In this document: positions 1-9,761 of the stretch, in pieces
Layout: each line of letters opens with the position of its first letter
Position numbering within the stretch: position 1 is the first letter of the stretch
NCBI RefSeq assembly: GCF_001040705.1
Contig: NZ_CVQP01000008.1
Coordinates: forward strand, 118,209 to 182,208
DNA from: Rhodococcus sp. RD6.2
GTDB taxonomy: Bacteria > Actinomycetota > Actinomycetes > Mycobacteriales > Mycobacteriaceae
Direction: 5' to 3'
DNA: 64,000 nt
The notes under the pieces: model-generated
Database searches by the model: none
What the model saw: the letters and a program-made list of their open reading frames with translations, nothing else
What the model was told of the DNA's origin: nothing
Program-made: the position numbers and the translations under genes

Positions 1-27
1 CAGCACGAGCCCCCGAGAGGATGCGGA

Positions 28-1194
28 ATGAGTTCCCCGAGTACGACGCCACCGACCTGGCAGGTGTGGCCGCTGTACGCGGCGGGATTCACCACCGCCT
101 TCGGTGCCCACTCGGTTGCGGCCACCCTCGGTTCCGACGCCGGTGACCTGCAGAGCTCGCTCCTCTACCTGGGTCTGCTCCTCGCCCTGTACGACGGCGC
201 CGAGGTGATCCTCAAGCCCGTGTTCGGCACCCTCGCCGATCGGATCGGCGCCAAGCCCGTGATGATCGGCGGTCTGATCGCGTTCGCCGTCTGCTCTGCG
301 CTGTTCGTCGTCGCCGACGACGAAACATGGCTGTGGGTGACGCGCCTCGGGCAGGGCGCCGCGGCGTCGGCGTTCTCCCCCGCTGCCGGCGCCCTCGTCG
401 CACGGCTGAACCCGAACGCCTCGCACGGCAAGGCGTTCGGCAGCTACGGCTTCTTCAAGAGCATCGGCTATACCCTCGGCCCGTTGATCGGGGGCGTCAT
501 CGTCTGGCTCGGCGGACTGCCGGCCCTCTTCGTGGTCCTCACCGTCGTCGCCGCGGTGACCGCCGTGTGGGCCGCGGCCGCCGTGCCCGCGGTACCGCCG
601 CTGCCGAAGACCCGGCAGACCGTCGTCGACCTCGCCCGGCGCCTCACCGACCGCACCTTCCTCGCACCGACCGCCGCGCTCGCCGCCGCGACCGCGGCGC
701 TGTCGGTCGGCGTCGGGTTCCTCCCGGTCTCCGGTGCGGCGGCGGGCCTCGGCCCGGTCGCGACCGGAGCCGCGGTGTCCGTCCTCGCCGCGACCGCCGC
801 GTTCGTCCAACCCCAGATCGGACGTCGGTACGACGCGGGCAGGTTCACCGCCCGCGCGGGCATCAGCGTCGGCCTGCTGATCACCGCCGCCGGTCTCGCC
901 TTCGCAATGGTGCCGGGCCTGGCGGGCGTGCTCGTCGCGGCCGTCGGTATCGGCGTCGGCACCGGCATCATCACTCCGCTCGGCTTCGCGTCCCTCGCGT
1001 CGTCGACTCCCCCGGAACGCATCGGGCAGACGATGGGCGCGGCCGAACTGGGCCGCGAACTCGGCGACGCGGGCGGCCCGCTGCTCGTCGCGGGCGTCGC
1101 CACGGTCGCCACGCTCACCGCCGGCTACGGCGTCCTGGCCGTCCTCGTCGCGCTACTACCCACGGTCCCGAAGTTGCGCAGTCCCGTGCCGTGA
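28..1194 (+). CDS. MFS transporter
   Basis: A 388-residue, strongly hydrophobic protein with the layout of a 12-helix major facilitator superfamily permease. After the second helix comes a loop of the form PVFGTLADRIGAKPVM (about residues 64-79), the classic MFS G-x-L-aD-r-x-G-r/k-k motif A. A Gly-rich stretch around residue 150 (GYTLGPLIGG) resembles the antiporter motif C. The ATG is preceded by GAGAGG about 8 bases upstream. The substrate cannot be read from sequence; drug or metabolite efflux is the usual role of such single-gene permeases. It converges on the lipoate ligase gene and has no operon partner in view. Confidence 0.85.
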   Translation: MSSPSTTPPTWQVWPLYAAGFTTAFGAHSVAATLGSDAGDLQSSLLYLGLLLALYDGAEVILKPVFGTLADRIGAKPVMIGGLIAFAVCSALFVVADDETWLWVTRLGQGAAASAFSPAAGALVARLNPNASHGKAFGSYGFFKSIGYTLGPLIGGVIVWLGGLPALFVVLTVVAAVTAVWAAAAVPAVPPLPKTRQTVVDLARRLTDRTFLAPTAALAAATAALSVGVGFLPVSGAAAGLGPVATGAAVSVLAATAAFVQPQIGRRYDAGRFTARAGISVGLLITAAGLAFAMVPGLAGVLVAAVGIGVGTGIITPLGFASLASSTPPERIGQTMGAAELGRELGDAGGPLLVAGVATVATLTAGYGVLAVLVALLPTVPKLRSPVP

Positions 1195-1225
1195 GTCCGG
1201 GTGTCCGCAGGCGGGCCGAAAGGCG

Positions 1226-2275
1226 TCACGGCACCCGGCGCGTCCAGGCGTCCGTCGTGAACTTGGTCTCGACCAGTTCACGCGCGGCGGCCAGTTCGGC
1301 GTCGGTGTACTCGCTCGGCCGGGTGTCATAGCGGGCGCGGAAATGTGCGACGAACGCACCGATGATCTCAGCCCTCGACATGCCGGTCTGGGAGCGCATC
1401 GGGTCGACCCGCTTGCCGGAGCTGGTGATTCCCTTGTCGGAGATCTTCTCCCGGCCGATGCGCAGCACCTCGGTCATCTTGTCGGCGTCGATGTCATAGG
1501 ACATCGTCACGTGGTGCAGCACCGCACCGGCGACGAACCGCTTCTGTGCGGCGCCGCCGATCTTGCCGTGCTCGGAGACGATGTCGTTGATGAGGACGTA
1601 CCGGGCCTTGATACCGACGTCGGCGAGCGCACCCATCACCCACTGGTCGAGGAACTCGTAGGACCGCTCGAAGCTCAGTCCGTCGACGAGCGAGGTGGGA
1701 ACGGACAGCGAGTAGGTGATGCAGTTGCCCGGTTCCATGAACATCGCGCCGCCGCCGGAGATGCGTCGCACGATGCCGATGCCGTGTCGCGCCGCAGCCT
1801 CCTCGTCGACTTCGTTGCGCACCGACTGGAACGAGCCGATCACCACGAGCGGTGAGTCCCAGTCCCAGAACCGCAGCGTCGGCCCGCGTTCCCCCGACGC
1901 GACCTCTCGCGTGATGACCTCGTCGAGCGCCACGTGCATCGCCGGGTCGAGCACGACCGGCCCGACGACGTCGAAGGTGTGGTCGTACCAGCCCGTGGCG
2001 TGGCCGAGTGCGCGACGGATCGCGATGCCAATGGATTCGGGGGTGAACCCGATCATCGCGACCCCGTCACCGAGTGCATCCGTGATCGCCTGCCCCAGTT
2101 GCGCGGCATCGGCATTCACGGACATGCCGGTCACCGCGGCGACGATGTCGCCGAGCGCCTCGTCGGGTTCGAGGAAGAAGTCGCCGGACAGCCCCACCCG
2201 CGACAGCCGCCCGTCCTCCGTCTCGACATCGACGATCACGAGTTTGCCGCCGGGAACCTTGTACTCGCCACGCAT
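1226..2275 (-). CDS. lipoate--protein ligase with N-terminal accessory domain
   Basis: A 349-residue member of the LplA/BirA-like ligase fold. Residues about 100-330 form the catalytic domain, with RRISGGGAMF (170-179), the signature of lipoate/octanoate attachment enzymes, and GKIGGAAQKR around 237-246, whose first Lys (K238) matches the conserved adenylate-binding lysine. Residues about 5-90 (KVPGGKLVIVDV, then GLSGDFF at 28-34) resemble the small accessory domain that follows the catalytic domain in bacterial LplA. Here it comes first, so the domain order is swapped. The expected role is ATP-dependent attachment of lipoate to E2 or GcvH proteins in the cytoplasm. The neighbours are unrelated. 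Start ATG at 2275. Confidence 0.85.
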   Translation of the reverse strand: MRGEYKVPGGKLVIVDVETEDGRLSRVGLSGDFFLEPDEALGDIVAAVTGMSVNADAAQLGQAITDALGDGVAMIGFTPESIGIAIRRALGHATGWYDHTFDVVGPVVLDPAMHVALDEVITREVASGERGPTLRFWDWDSPLVVIGSFQSVRNEVDEEAAARHGIGIVRRISGGGAMFMEPGNCITYSLSVPTSLVDGLSFERSYEFLDQWVMGALADVGIKARYVLINDIVSEHGKIGGAAQKRFVAGAVLHHVTMSYDIDADKMTEVLRIGREKISDKGITSSGKRVDPMRSQTGMSRAEIIGAFVAHFRARYDTRPSEYTDAELAAARELVETKFTTDAWTRRVP

Positions 2276-2302
2276 CGGTCCAGCCTAACTACGATCGACA
2301 CC

Positions 2303-2656
2303 ATGCGAGTCAGGCGAATCACCACGAACCTGCCGGTGGCCGACATCGACGCCGCGAGGTCTTTCTACACCGACTATCTCGGCTTGAGCACCGAGGAGTT
2401 CAACCTCGGGTGGGTCGCCCGCTATACCGACCCCGAGACGGGCGCCCACGTCCAGCTCGTCACCGGAGACGCGACGGCGCCCGAGGATTCAGCGATCTCG
2501 GTCCACGTCGACGACCTCGACGCCGCCTACGAGGAAGCGGTCCGGGCCGACTACGAGATCGTGCATCCCCTCACGGTCGAGAAGTGGGGCGTACGACGGT
2601 TCTTCGTGCGCGCACCCGACGGCACGGTGATCAACGTCGTCGCACACCACCACTGA
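2303..2656 (+). CDS. VOC (glyoxalase/bleomycin-resistance) family protein
   Basis: A 117-residue single-unit vicinal-oxygen-chelate protein. The N-terminal beta-strand and helix (TTNLPVADIDAARSFYTDYL) and the C-terminal FVRAPDGTVINVV are typical of the family; the latter supplies the last strand and usually a metal-ligand region. The protein ends in a His-rich tail (AHHH). Members are dioxygenases, isomerases or antibiotic-binding proteins, and nothing here fixes the substrate. The ATG starts 28 bases from the divergent lipoate ligase start, so the two genes share a very short promoter interval. Confidence 0.8.
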   Translation: MRVRRITTNLPVADIDAARSFYTDYLGLSTEEFNLGWVARYTDPETGAHVQLVTGDATAPEDSAISVHVDDLDAAYEEAVRADYEIVHPLTVEKWGVRRFFVRAPDGTVINVVAHHH

Positions 2657-2684
2657 AGGCAGGAGTGTGACGCGAGCGCGCGTC

Positions 2685-3032
2685 TCACCCCACCGGAGCG
2701 AGCGCGACGACCACCGTCACCGAGCCCTTGTCGTCGCGGCGGCTGACGGCGTGCCCGGCCCTGGTCCCCTCCGGAAGCTGCAGCTCGATCGGACCACCCT
2801 CGCCGGTGAAGTTGCGCCACCAGGTCTTCTGATCGGGAAGTGCGACGCTCACCGACACCTCGTCGCCACTACGGCGATACGCGACGGGAAGCTCGACGCG
2901 GTTGCCCGATCTGCGCCCGCGATAGGCGAGCACGACCATCCCCCGACCGAGCAGCCGCCCGACGACCGGGAGTTCGAGCAACGGGACCACTGCCTTGTTG
3001 ACGACCTTCGCCGCCCGTGAGAATCCACCCAT
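2685..3032 (-). CDS. deazaflavin-type nitroreductase/quinone reductase-like protein
   Basis: A 115-residue protein. The core pattern YRGRRSGNRVELPVAY (about 38-53) followed by TWWRNFTGEGGP (about 71-82) matches the split-barrel family of F420-dependent nitroreductase and quinone-reductase proteins common in Rhodococcus and Mycobacterium. F420 binding is inferred from the family only. The start is uncertain: ATG at 3032 gives the family's core length, but the same frame stays open upstream without a stop, and no clear Shine-Dalgarno precedes 3032. The gene converges on the VOC gene. Confidence 0.65.
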   Translation of the reverse strand: MGGFSRAAKVVNKAVVPLLELPVVGRLLGRGMVVLAYRGRRSGNRVELPVAYRRSGDEVSVSVALPDQKTWWRNFTGEGGPIELQLPEGTRAGHAVSRRDDKGSVTVVVALAPVG

Positions 3033-3318
3033 GCCCGCGAGTGTGCCCGCGGACGCCGCCCACCGCCAGGCGGCAGCCGAACCCCGACCGCCACCGGCAC
3101 CGTCCAGCGCGCGAAGTGCGCACCGTTGCTCGCTCATCCTCACGCACAGCCAGTTCCCGCACGACCCGACCCGCCGTCGGCGATGTGCAGAAGGGACCCG
3201 AGGCCCTAGGGCCGCGGGTCGTTCGGATGCGATGGATAGCGGCGTGTCGCGGCCGACCCCTCGGTAGCATCCCGAGCAGTTGCTTCTCCCTGTGCCTGAC
3301 AGCCAAAGGAGTTCGACG

Positions 3319-5136
3319 ATGAAAATCTCGCGACGCGGATTCTTCGGACTGACCGGTTCGGCCGCCGCGCTCGGCTGGCTGGGCGCACCCGCGGCCTCCG
3401 CCGCACCGGGTGCACCAGTCCCACCGCCGCCGGTCCCGATCCCCGATCTGCCCCCACCCGTCGACCCGAGTCCGTTGAATTTCTCGTCACCGCCGCTGCG
3501 CCGGTTCGTCACCGACCTGCCACGCTTGACGACGACGGCGGCGGCGGGAACGCTCACCGCGCAGTCCAGCACCCACGCGTACCACCCGGATCTGCCGACG
3601 ACGACAGTCCTCGGATACCACGCCGGACTCCTCGGCCCGACACTCGAAGCCCGGCGCGGCTCGCCGGCAACGGTGTCGTTCGCCAACGGGATCGACATCA
3701 ATCCGCTCGGCGACGCCGTCGACCTGACGATGCACGGCGCCACCGAGGAAGACCGGACGAATCCACGGACGACGGTGCACCTGCACGGCGCGCCGAGCCG
3801 TCCTGACTCGGACGGGCACCCGTTGATCGCGTGGCGGCGAGGCGGCGTGCAGACCAATCACTACGCCAACTCCCAGGAGGCCACCACCCTCTGGTACCAC
3901 GACCACGCGATGGCGAACACCCGACTGAACGTGCAGGCCGGGCTCGCCGGGTTCTATCTGCTGCGCGACGAGTTCGACACCGGACGCGCCGACAATCCGC
4001 TCGGGCTGCCGGCCGGCGAGTTCGAGGTGCCGATCATGGTGCAGGACCGCATGTTCAACGCCGACGGAACGCTGCAGCCGCGGCTGGCCCGCTTCCAGCC
4101 TCCCGGCTACAACCAGGGCGGCCAGTTCGGCGACGTCGCCGTGGTCAACGGGGTCGCATGGCCACGGATGCCGGTGCGACGCACGCTGTATCGGCTACGA
4201 CTCGTGCAGGCCTCCAATTCGCGCACCTACCGGTTCGGGTTCTCGAACGGGATGCGGTTCACGGTGATCGGCGGCGACCAGGGCCTGCTCGACGCCTCGG
4301 TCGACACCGACCACATCGTCATGACCTCCGGGGAACGCGCCGACCTGCTGGTGGACTTCTCGGCGCTCGCGCCGGGCGAGTCGGTGACACTCGTCAACAC
4401 TGCCCTCAACAGTTCCGGCAACGCCGTGCTCGGGGTCCCTGCACTGCCCGAGATCATGCGGTTCGATGCGGATCAGGCTGCGGCCGCACCGGTTCCGATA
4501 CCGGGACGGCTGCGCGGCGGGCCGGGACTCCCCCCGGCGATCGCCCCCGCCACCACCGACGGCGTCGCCCGCACCCGGATCATGACGTTCCTGGCCCGGT
4601 TCGACCTGAACCGCACGGCCGCGGTGCTGCCACTGGCGGGGACGATCAACAATCTTCCGTTCCTCACCGACGACGTCAACGTCGCCCAGGCCGGCACGAC
4701 CGAGATCTGGCAGATCGTCAACACCTTCCCGTTCGAACATCCCGTCCACCTGCACCTGGCCCGGTTCCGGGTGCTCGGCAGGCAGAAGCTGTGGACCGCC
4801 GGCTACATGGCCGGCTCGCCCCCGCCGCTCGAGGACGGCATCCGCTGGGCTCCCGACCCCACCCCGTTCCTCATCGGGCAGCGAACATTGCCGGCAGCGT
4901 GGGAGACGGGCTGGAAGGATACCGCGCTCGTCGAGGCCGACGCGGTGCTCACCCTCCTCGTGCGCTGGCCCTCGGCCGCCGACCTCGGCTTCGACCCGGA
5001 CGCACCGATTCCGGTCCCTGCCGACGCGGAGGGGCACCACGGTGCCGACCAGGAGAACCGCGGGTACACCTGGCATTGCCACAACCTCGAACACCAGGAC
5101 CACGACATGATGCAGCCGATCCGGGTTCACGGGTGA
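3319..5136 (+). CDS. Tat-exported multicopper oxidase (CotA/bilirubin-oxidase-like)
   Basis: A 605-residue three-cupredoxin-domain oxidase that couples oxidation of phenols, metals or bilirubin-like substrates to reduction of O2 to water. All copper-ligand blocks are present: HLHG (H154, H156), WYHDHAMA (H194, H196), HPVHLH (474-479) and HCHNLEHQDHDMM (586-598). The N-terminus has a twin-arginine signal (SRRGFFG, then a hydrophobic stretch and an Ala-rich cleavage region near residue 30), so the folded enzyme should be exported. Start ATG with AAAGGA 8 bases upstream. It stands alone between the nitroreductase-like gene and the convergent rsmB cluster. Laccase, metal oxidase and phenoxazinone-synthase-like activities are all possible. 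Confidence 0.93.
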   Translation: MKISRRGFFGLTGSAAALGWLGAPAASAAPGAPVPPPPVPIPDLPPPVDPSPLNFSSPPLRRFVTDLPRLTTTAAAGTLTAQSSTHAYHPDLPTTTVLGYHAGLLGPTLEARRGSPATVSFANGIDINPLGDAVDLTMHGATEEDRTNPRTTVHLHGAPSRPDSDGHPLIAWRRGGVQTNHYANSQEATTLWYHDHAMANTRLNVQAGLAGFYLLRDEFDTGRADNPLGLPAGEFEVPIMVQDRMFNADGTLQPRLARFQPPGYNQGGQFGDVAVVNGVAWPRMPVRRTLYRLRLVQASNSRTYRFGFSNGMRFTVIGGDQGLLDASVDTDHIVMTSGERADLLVDFSALAPGESVTLVNTALNSSGNAVLGVPALPEIMRFDADQAAAAPVPIPGRLRGGPGLPPAIAPATTDGVARTRIMTFLARFDLNRTAAVLPLAGTINNLPFLTDDVNVAQAGTTEIWQIVNTFPFEHPVHLHLARFRVLGRQKLWTAGYMAGSPPPLEDGIRWAPDPTPFLIGQRTLPAAWETGWKDTALVEADAVLTLLVRWPSAADLGFDPDAPIPVPADAEGHHGADQENRGYTWHCHNLEHQDHDMMQPIRVHG

Positions 5137-5252
5137 GCATCGGCCGCCCGAATTCTCGGCGGGGTCACCTACAGCGCGACCCGGCGACGAATCGACTGCA
5201 CAACAAACACGGACGTGGACCGCTCACCTGAACTCGCGCCCTGTGCGAGCGT

Positions 5253-5309
5253 CGAACGGGCGGCTACCAAGGCCACCTTTGGGCGAATGTCCCGGCAACC
5301 GCCCGTTCG
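5253..5309. terminator. inverted repeat between convergent genes, probable bidirectional terminator
   Basis: Perfect 11-base arms (CGAACGGGCGG at 5253-5263 and its complement at 5299-5309) enclose 35 bases that contain a second, smaller inverted repeat (CCAAGG/CCTTTGG). It sits 10 bases past the rsmB stop and about 115 bases past the multicopper oxidase stop. There is no T-tract, as is common in high-GC actinobacteria. A terminator is the simplest reading; a decayed mobile-element end is possible. Confidence 0.5.
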
Positions 5310-5319
5310 GGGGTCTCGA

Positions 5320-6789
5320 TCACTGCGGCTTGCGCAACGCCGCCATGAACATCGCGTCGGTGCCGTGCCGGTGCGGCCACAACTGAACCCCCGGACCGGC
5401 GCCGATGGTCGGAACACCGGGCACGAACTCGCGGGTGTCGAGCGCTTCGACTCCGTGCCTGCGGACGGCATCCGCGACGACGGCGGCCGTTTCCGACAGG
5501 TGCGGCGAGCAGGTGGAGTACAGGACGACGCCGCCGGGACGGACCAGGGAGATCGCGGACGCCAGCAGTTCACGCTGCAGGGCGACGAGTTCGGCGACAT
5601 CGGACGGCTTGCGACGCCACCGCGCCTCGGGACGCCTGCGCAACGCACCAAGTCCGGTGCAGGGCGCGTCGACGAGGATCCGGTCGAAGCCCGGCTGGAG
5701 GCCCGGGTCGCGGCCGTCGGCGACGTGGACGTCGACGGGCAGCCCGCGGGTGGTCTTGCGAACCAGGTCGGCGCGGTGCGCCGCAGGCTCGACGGCGTCG
5801 ACCCGCGCACCTTCGATCGCGGCGAGCGCGCCCAGCAGCGCGGCCTTGCCGCCGGGGCCGGCGCACAGGTCGAGCCAGCGCCCGCCGTCGGGACCGTTCA
5901 GGGTGGCGCGCGCGAGCGCGAGGGCGACGAGCTGGCTGCCCTCGTCCTGCACGGCCGCGAGACCTTCCCGGACCGGTTCGAGCTGGCCGGGATCGCCGCC
6001 GTCGAGGTGCACCGCGTACGGCGAGTACGGGCCTTCCTCGCCACCGGTGATCAGTGCGAGTTCCTCCGCCGAGATCTCCCCCGGCCGCGCGACGAGGTGC
6101 ACGGCAGGACGCGCGTCGTCCGCGGCCAGTACCTGCTCGAGTTCCGCGGCGTCGGCGCCGAGGGCGTCGGCGAACGCCTGCGCGATCCACACCGGGTGCG
6201 CATACCGGAACGCGAGGTACCCGATCTTGTCTCGATCTGCGTCGGGCGCGAGCTGCGCGACCCACTCGTCCTCGGACTTCTCCGCAACACGTCGTAGCAC
6301 GGCATTGACGAAACCGGCTCGGCCACTGCCGAATTCGGTGCGGACCAGGTCGACGGACGTCGCGACCGCGGCGTGCGATCCGATCCGGGTTCGCAGCAGC
6401 TGGTAGGCGCCGAGACGCAGGACGTCGAGCAGGGGTCCGTCGATCTCGTCGACCGGCCGGCCCGCTCCCGCGGAGATCACGGCATCGAGCAGTCCCTGGG
6501 CACGGCACGCGCCGTAGGTCAGTTCGGTGGCGAGTGCGGCGTCGCGGCCGTCGATCCCCCGCTCCCGCAGCAACGCGGGGAGGACGAGGTTCGCGTAGGA
6601 GTCGCGCTCCCGGACCGCGCGCAGGACGTCGCGAGCCGCGGTTCGCGGCTTGTCGACGCCCGCACCGTCGGGCCGCTTCGCCTGCCGGGGGCGCGTGTTG
6701 GGCCGCTTGCCGTTCTGGTTGCCGGTTCGGTCCGCGTTGTCGCGGGGGCGGCCGCGGTTGCCGCGGGACGGACGTCTGGATTCGGTCAT
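5320..6789 (-). CDS. rsmB: 16S rRNA (cytosine967-C5)-methyltransferase RsmB
   Basis: A 489-residue protein. An Arg/Gly/Asn-rich disordered N-terminus of about 50 residues is followed by a NusB-like RNA-binding domain (about 50-190) and a SAM-dependent methyltransferase domain. The SAM loop is [11 protein letters not shown], and the two conserved cysteines lie in [15 protein letters not shown] and LYSTCSPH; the TC cysteine is the nucleophile that attacks the target base. It methylates C967 of 16S rRNA during 30S assembly. The ATG overlaps the fmt stop by four bases (ATGA), so translation is coupled to fmt. Confidence 0.93.
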   Translation of the reverse strand: MTESRRPSRGNRGRPRDNADRTGNQNGKRPNTRPRQAKRPDGAGVDKPRTAARDVLRAVRERDSYANLVLPALLRERGIDGRDAALATELTYGACRAQGLLDAVISAGAGRPVDEIDGPLLDVLRLGAYQLLRTRIGSHAAVATSVDLVRTEFGSGRAGFVNAVLRRVAEKSEDEWVAQLAPDADRDKIGYLAFRYAHPVWIAQAFADALGADAAELEQVLAADDARPAVHLVARPGEISAEELALITGGEEGPYSPYAVHLDGGDPGQLEPVREGLAAVQDEGSQLVALALARATLNGPDGGRWLDLCAGPGGKAALLGALAAIEGARVDAVEPAAHRADLVRKTTRGLPVDVHVADGRDPGLQPGFDRILVDAPCTGLGALRRRPEARWRRKPSDVAELVALQRELLASAISLVRPGGVVLYSTCSPHLSETAAVVADAVRRHGVEALDTREFVPGVPTIGAGPGVQLWPHRHGTDAMFMAALRKPQ

Positions 6790-7718
6790 TGTGCACGCAC
6801 CTCGGGGTCGAGGCGCGCACCGCGCGCCCAGTCTGCTGCCGCCATGAGCTTCTTTCCTTGCGGCTGAACCTGACTCAGCCGTACGGGTGTGGTCGCGGTT
6901 CCGACGTAGCAGCCGTCCTTGCGGACCAGGAACTGGCCCGGTTCGAGCGGCGCGTCCAGCGCGTCGACGGGGGTCACCGGCGCCACCTTCACGCGCAGGT
7001 CCCCGACCTGTGTCCACGCACCGGGCGCGGGCGTCACGGACCGGATGCGACGATCGATCACCGCGGCGGGCAGCGTCCAGTCGACACGAGCCGACTCGAC
7101 CGTCACCTTGGGGGCGTGCGAGACACCGTCGTCGGGCTGCGGGACCGGGATCAGCGCACCGTCCTCGATGCCGTCGAGCACCGATTCGAGCAGGTAAGCG
7201 CCACTTTCCGCGAGCCGACCGAGCAACTCGCCCGCGGTGTCGGTGTCGCGGACCCGTTCGGTGGCGACCCCGTAGACGGGTCCCGTGTCGAGACCCTCTT
7301 CGAGGCGGAAGGCGCTGGCACCGGTCATGTCGTCACCGGCGGCGATCGAGGCCTGCACAGGCGCGGCGCCACGCCATGCCGGTAGCAGCGAGAAGTGCAG
7401 GTTCACCCAGCCGTACTTCGGGACGTCGAGGACAGGCCGCGGCAGCAGTGCGCCGTACGCGACGACGGGCGCACAGTCCGGCGCCAGCTCCGTCAGCCGG
7501 GCCAGGAAGTCCGGGTCGGACGCCCGGGCGGGGGTGAGGACCTCGATGCCGTGCTCGTCGGCCAGCAGCCCGACCGGCGACCGGGTGACCTTGCGGCCAC
7601 GACCAGCGACGGCGTCTGGACGCGTCACGACGGCGACGACCTCGTGCCGGGTCGACGCGATCAGCCGGGCCAGGGACGGCACTGCGGGTTCGGGTGTGCC
7701 CGCGAAGACGATCCGCAT
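6786..7718 (-). CDS. fmt: methionyl-tRNA formyltransferase
   Basis: 310 residues, normal family length. N106, H108 ([15 protein letters not shown]) and D144 (EEGLDTGP) fall at the same numbers as the catalytic Asn-His-Asp of E. coli Fmt. The C-terminal OB-like tRNA-binding domain ends at about 310. The enzyme transfers the formyl group of 10-formyl-THF to Met-tRNA(fMet). It lies one base after def and overlaps rsmB by four bases, giving a def-fmt-rsmB operon that couples formylation, deformylation and 16S modification. Confidence 0.96.
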   Translation of the reverse strand: MRIVFAGTPEPAVPSLARLIASTRHEVVAVVTRPDAVAGRGRKVTRSPVGLLADEHGIEVLTPARASDPDFLARLTELAPDCAPVVAYGALLPRPVLDVPKYGWVNLHFSLLPAWRGAAPVQASIAAGDDMTGASAFRLEEGLDTGPVYGVATERVRDTDTAGELLGRLAESGAYLLESVLDGIEDGALIPVPQPDDGVSHAPKVTVESARVDWTLPAAVIDRRIRSVTPAPGAWTQVGDLRVKVAPVTPVDALDAPLEPGQFLVRKDGCYVGTATTPVRLSQVQPQGKKLMAAADWARGARLDPEVRAQ

Positions 7719-7719
7719 G

Positions 7720-8232
7720 TCAGCGCACCCCCGCGTCCGCGCCGAGCCACGGAGCGTCGCGAAGTGTGCGCATCGCGGACTTCCGGTCGGCCGGTTCCAT
7801 CCGCGACAGGAACAGCACCCCGTCCAGATGGTCCGTCTCGTGCTGGACGCAGCGGGCCATGATGTCGGTGCACTCGAAGGACACCGGTTCGCCGTGCATG
7901 TCGACGCCGCTGACGCGAACGGTCGTCGCCCGCCGGATGTCCGCGCGCACGCCGGGAATCGACAGGCAGCCCTCGGTGCCCACCTGCTCGTCGTCGCCGA
8001 CGACCTCGTAGGTCGGGTTCACGATGTGCCCGAACATGTCGCCGCAGTCGTACGCGAACACTCGCAGAGACACACCGATCTGAGGGGCCGCGATGCCTGC
8101 ACCCTCGTGCTCGCGCATGGTGTCCACCAGGTCCGTGACCAGCTGCTCCAGCTCCCGATCGAACTCGACCACCTCGTCCGCACGGGTCCGCAGGACGGGA
8201 TCGCCGAAGAGGCGAACAGGCTGAACACTCAC
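7720..8232 (-). CDS. def: peptide deformylase
   Basis: 170 residues. All three deformylase motifs are present: GAGIAAPQ (44-51), EGCLS (87-91, metal ligand Cys89) and HETDH (131-135, two His ligands and the catalytic Glu). It removes the formyl group from the N-terminal Met of nascent proteins and is a metal-dependent cytoplasmic enzyme. The GTG start at 8232 is chosen because GGGAG lies about 8 bases upstream and no ATG fits; the frame continues open upstream without similarity. First gene of the def-fmt-rsmB operon. Confidence 0.94.
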   Translation of the reverse strand: MSVQPVRLFGDPVLRTRADEVVEFDRELEQLVTDLVDTMREHEGAGIAAPQIGVSLRVFAYDCGDMFGHIVNPTYEVVGDDEQVGTEGCLSIPGVRADIRRATTVRVSGVDMHGEPVSFECTDIMARCVQHETDHLDGVLFLSRMEPADRKSAMRTLRDAPWLGADAGVR

Positions 8233-8471
8233 TGGGCTGCTCCCGGGAAGTCGATGCGACGGTCCAGAACAGTCTAGGGAAGTGGCGCCCCGTTCCCGAC
8301 CACAGGCGGCAACGCCTGCCTCGGACCGGCGCAGAGGGTGTCGCCGATGCAACGGTTTCGCAAACCTCGGCCTGTACCCCCGCGTTCCGCCGCACTTCGT
8401 TGCCAGACTTGCTGTCGCGCGGCCCGACCGCGCGCACGCCCGAGTACCACCGAACACACACGGAGGTCGAC

Positions 8472-8678
8472 ATGGCAGGTACGGACAACAAGCTCGACAA
8501 GGCATGGGAAGGCAAGTCGATCGAGGAGATCGCGAAGGCCCCCGTCTCCGCTCTTCAGGGGGTGAGCGAGAGCGACGCCGACCATCTCGCGGCGGCGTTC
8601 GGCATCAAGACGGTCGCCGACCTCGGCACCAACAAGTACTTCCGGTGGGCGCAGGGGTTCGCGGCACTCGCCGACTGA
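8472..8678 (+). CDS. small helix-hairpin-helix-like actinobacterial protein
   Basis: 68 residues, starting at an ATG with CGGAGG six bases upstream, an excellent ribosome-binding site. The middle (SALQGVSESDADHLAAAFGI, then KTVADLGTNKYF) reads like a helix-hairpin-helix or SAP-type fold in which a Gly-Val turn connects two helices, as in small DNA- or protein-binding modules. From memory, near-identical short proteins occur across actinobacteria without an assigned function. It lies upstream of and divergent from def, and converges on the lipase gene. Confidence 0.75.
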   Translation: MAGTDNKLDKAWEGKSIEEIAKAPVSALQGVSESDADHLAAAFGIKTVADLGTNKYFRWAQGFAALAD

Positions 8679-8703
8679 CGACTCCCGACCTCGCTCGACC
8701 CCG

Positions 8704-9699
8704 TCACCGCCCGATCATGCCGAGCATTCCCGTGCCCAGTGGCACCGGACGGCAGACGGGGTCGGGCGCCGTCGGATCGAGGGCCTGCAGCGCGAGTCCG
8801 ATGGTGTACTCGTCGTAGACCATGTTCATGTGGCCGGTCATGTTCTGCGGGCAGCGATCCTGGATCAGGATGTTCGTGGCGCCAGGGCCCCGCATCGCGA
8901 TGTTCGTGTACGGCTGGATCATCTCGTCGTAGCGGGTCCCGATGGTGGTGTACCGGACGCCGGGCACGGTGTCGCCGTTCCCGTTGAGGTCGGCGAGGAA
9001 GTCCGATCCCTGCGCCTGCTGCGCGACGGCCACCGTGGTGAACAGGCTCACGATGTCGCGTCCGCCGGGGATCGCGTCCGCGGCGGGCACCAGTCCGTAG
9101 AAGATGCCGCCGTAGCTGGGTGACGCGATGCCGATCCACTTGTCGACGACCGCCGCGCCGCCGAGATCGTTGACGAAGTACCGCGTGACGGTCGCGCCCT
9201 GGGAGAACCCGACGAGATCGACCTTCGTAGCACCGGTTTCGCGGAGGACGCGGCCCACGAAGTCGGCGATTTGCTCGGCACTGAGGTACATGTCCTCGTT
9301 GCCGTACGACGTGGCACCGGGTGCGGCGCCGAAGTCGAGGGCGAACACGCAGTACCCGGCGTTATGAAGTCTGGGCGCGATCGCGGCCCAGTCCGAGTAG
9401 GTGCTGGAGTCGCTGCCGTGGGCGAGCACGACCGGATTGGGGTGCTGCGGGGTGGGCCGGCACCCGAAGTCGTTGGTGCCGGGCGGGACGCTTCCGGGAT
9501 GCGCTTCCGCGAAGTCGGCGGCCCCCGCATGGGCGGCCTGCACGGGTCCGGGCAGGAGCGGCACATTCGACACCGACACCGGGTCTGCGGCGGTCGACCC
9601 GGCACTGCCGGCCGGTGCCGCACTCGCGCCACCTGCCGTCGCAGCAACCAGCATCACTGCACCCATCAGCGCGCCGCCAACCAATACCCCGACCCTCAT
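8704..9699 (-). CDS. secreted lipase, class-2 alpha/beta hydrolase
   Basis: 331 residues with a Sec-type signal peptide (hydrophobic 5-25, Ala-rich cleavage near 28). The nucleophile elbow GFSQG (164-168, Ser166) and the oxyanion-hole stretch VVLAHG (90-95) mark an alpha/beta hydrolase of the actinobacterial lipase/esterase group. The probable acid lies in TRYDEMIQPY and the His in TGHMN. Cys80, Cys117 and two later Cys may form disulfides, as in exported relatives. It should hydrolyse acylglycerols or other esters outside the cell. The PadR gene lies 62 bases upstream on the same strand and may control it. Confidence 0.88.
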   Translation of the reverse strand: MRVGVLVGGALMGAVMLVAATAGGASAAPAGSAGSTAADPVSVSNVPLLPGPVQAAHAGAADFAEAHPGSVPPGTNDFGCRPTPQHPNPVVLAHGSDSSTYSDWAAIAPRLHNAGYCVFALDFGAAPGATSYGNEDMYLSAEQIADFVGRVLRETGATKVDLVGFSQGATVTRYFVNDLGGAAVVDKWIGIASPSYGGIFYGLVPAADAIPGGRDIVSLFTTVAVAQQAQGSDFLADLNGNGDTVPGVRYTTIGTRYDEMIQPYTNIAMRGPGATNILIQDRCPQNMTGHMNMVYDEYTIGLALQALDPTAPDPVCRPVPLGTGMLGMIGR

Positions 9700-9761
9700 G
9701 ACGTTCTCCCCGAGCGACGCGGAACCAGGCTCATCATGCTCGCATTATGAACTGCTGTTCG

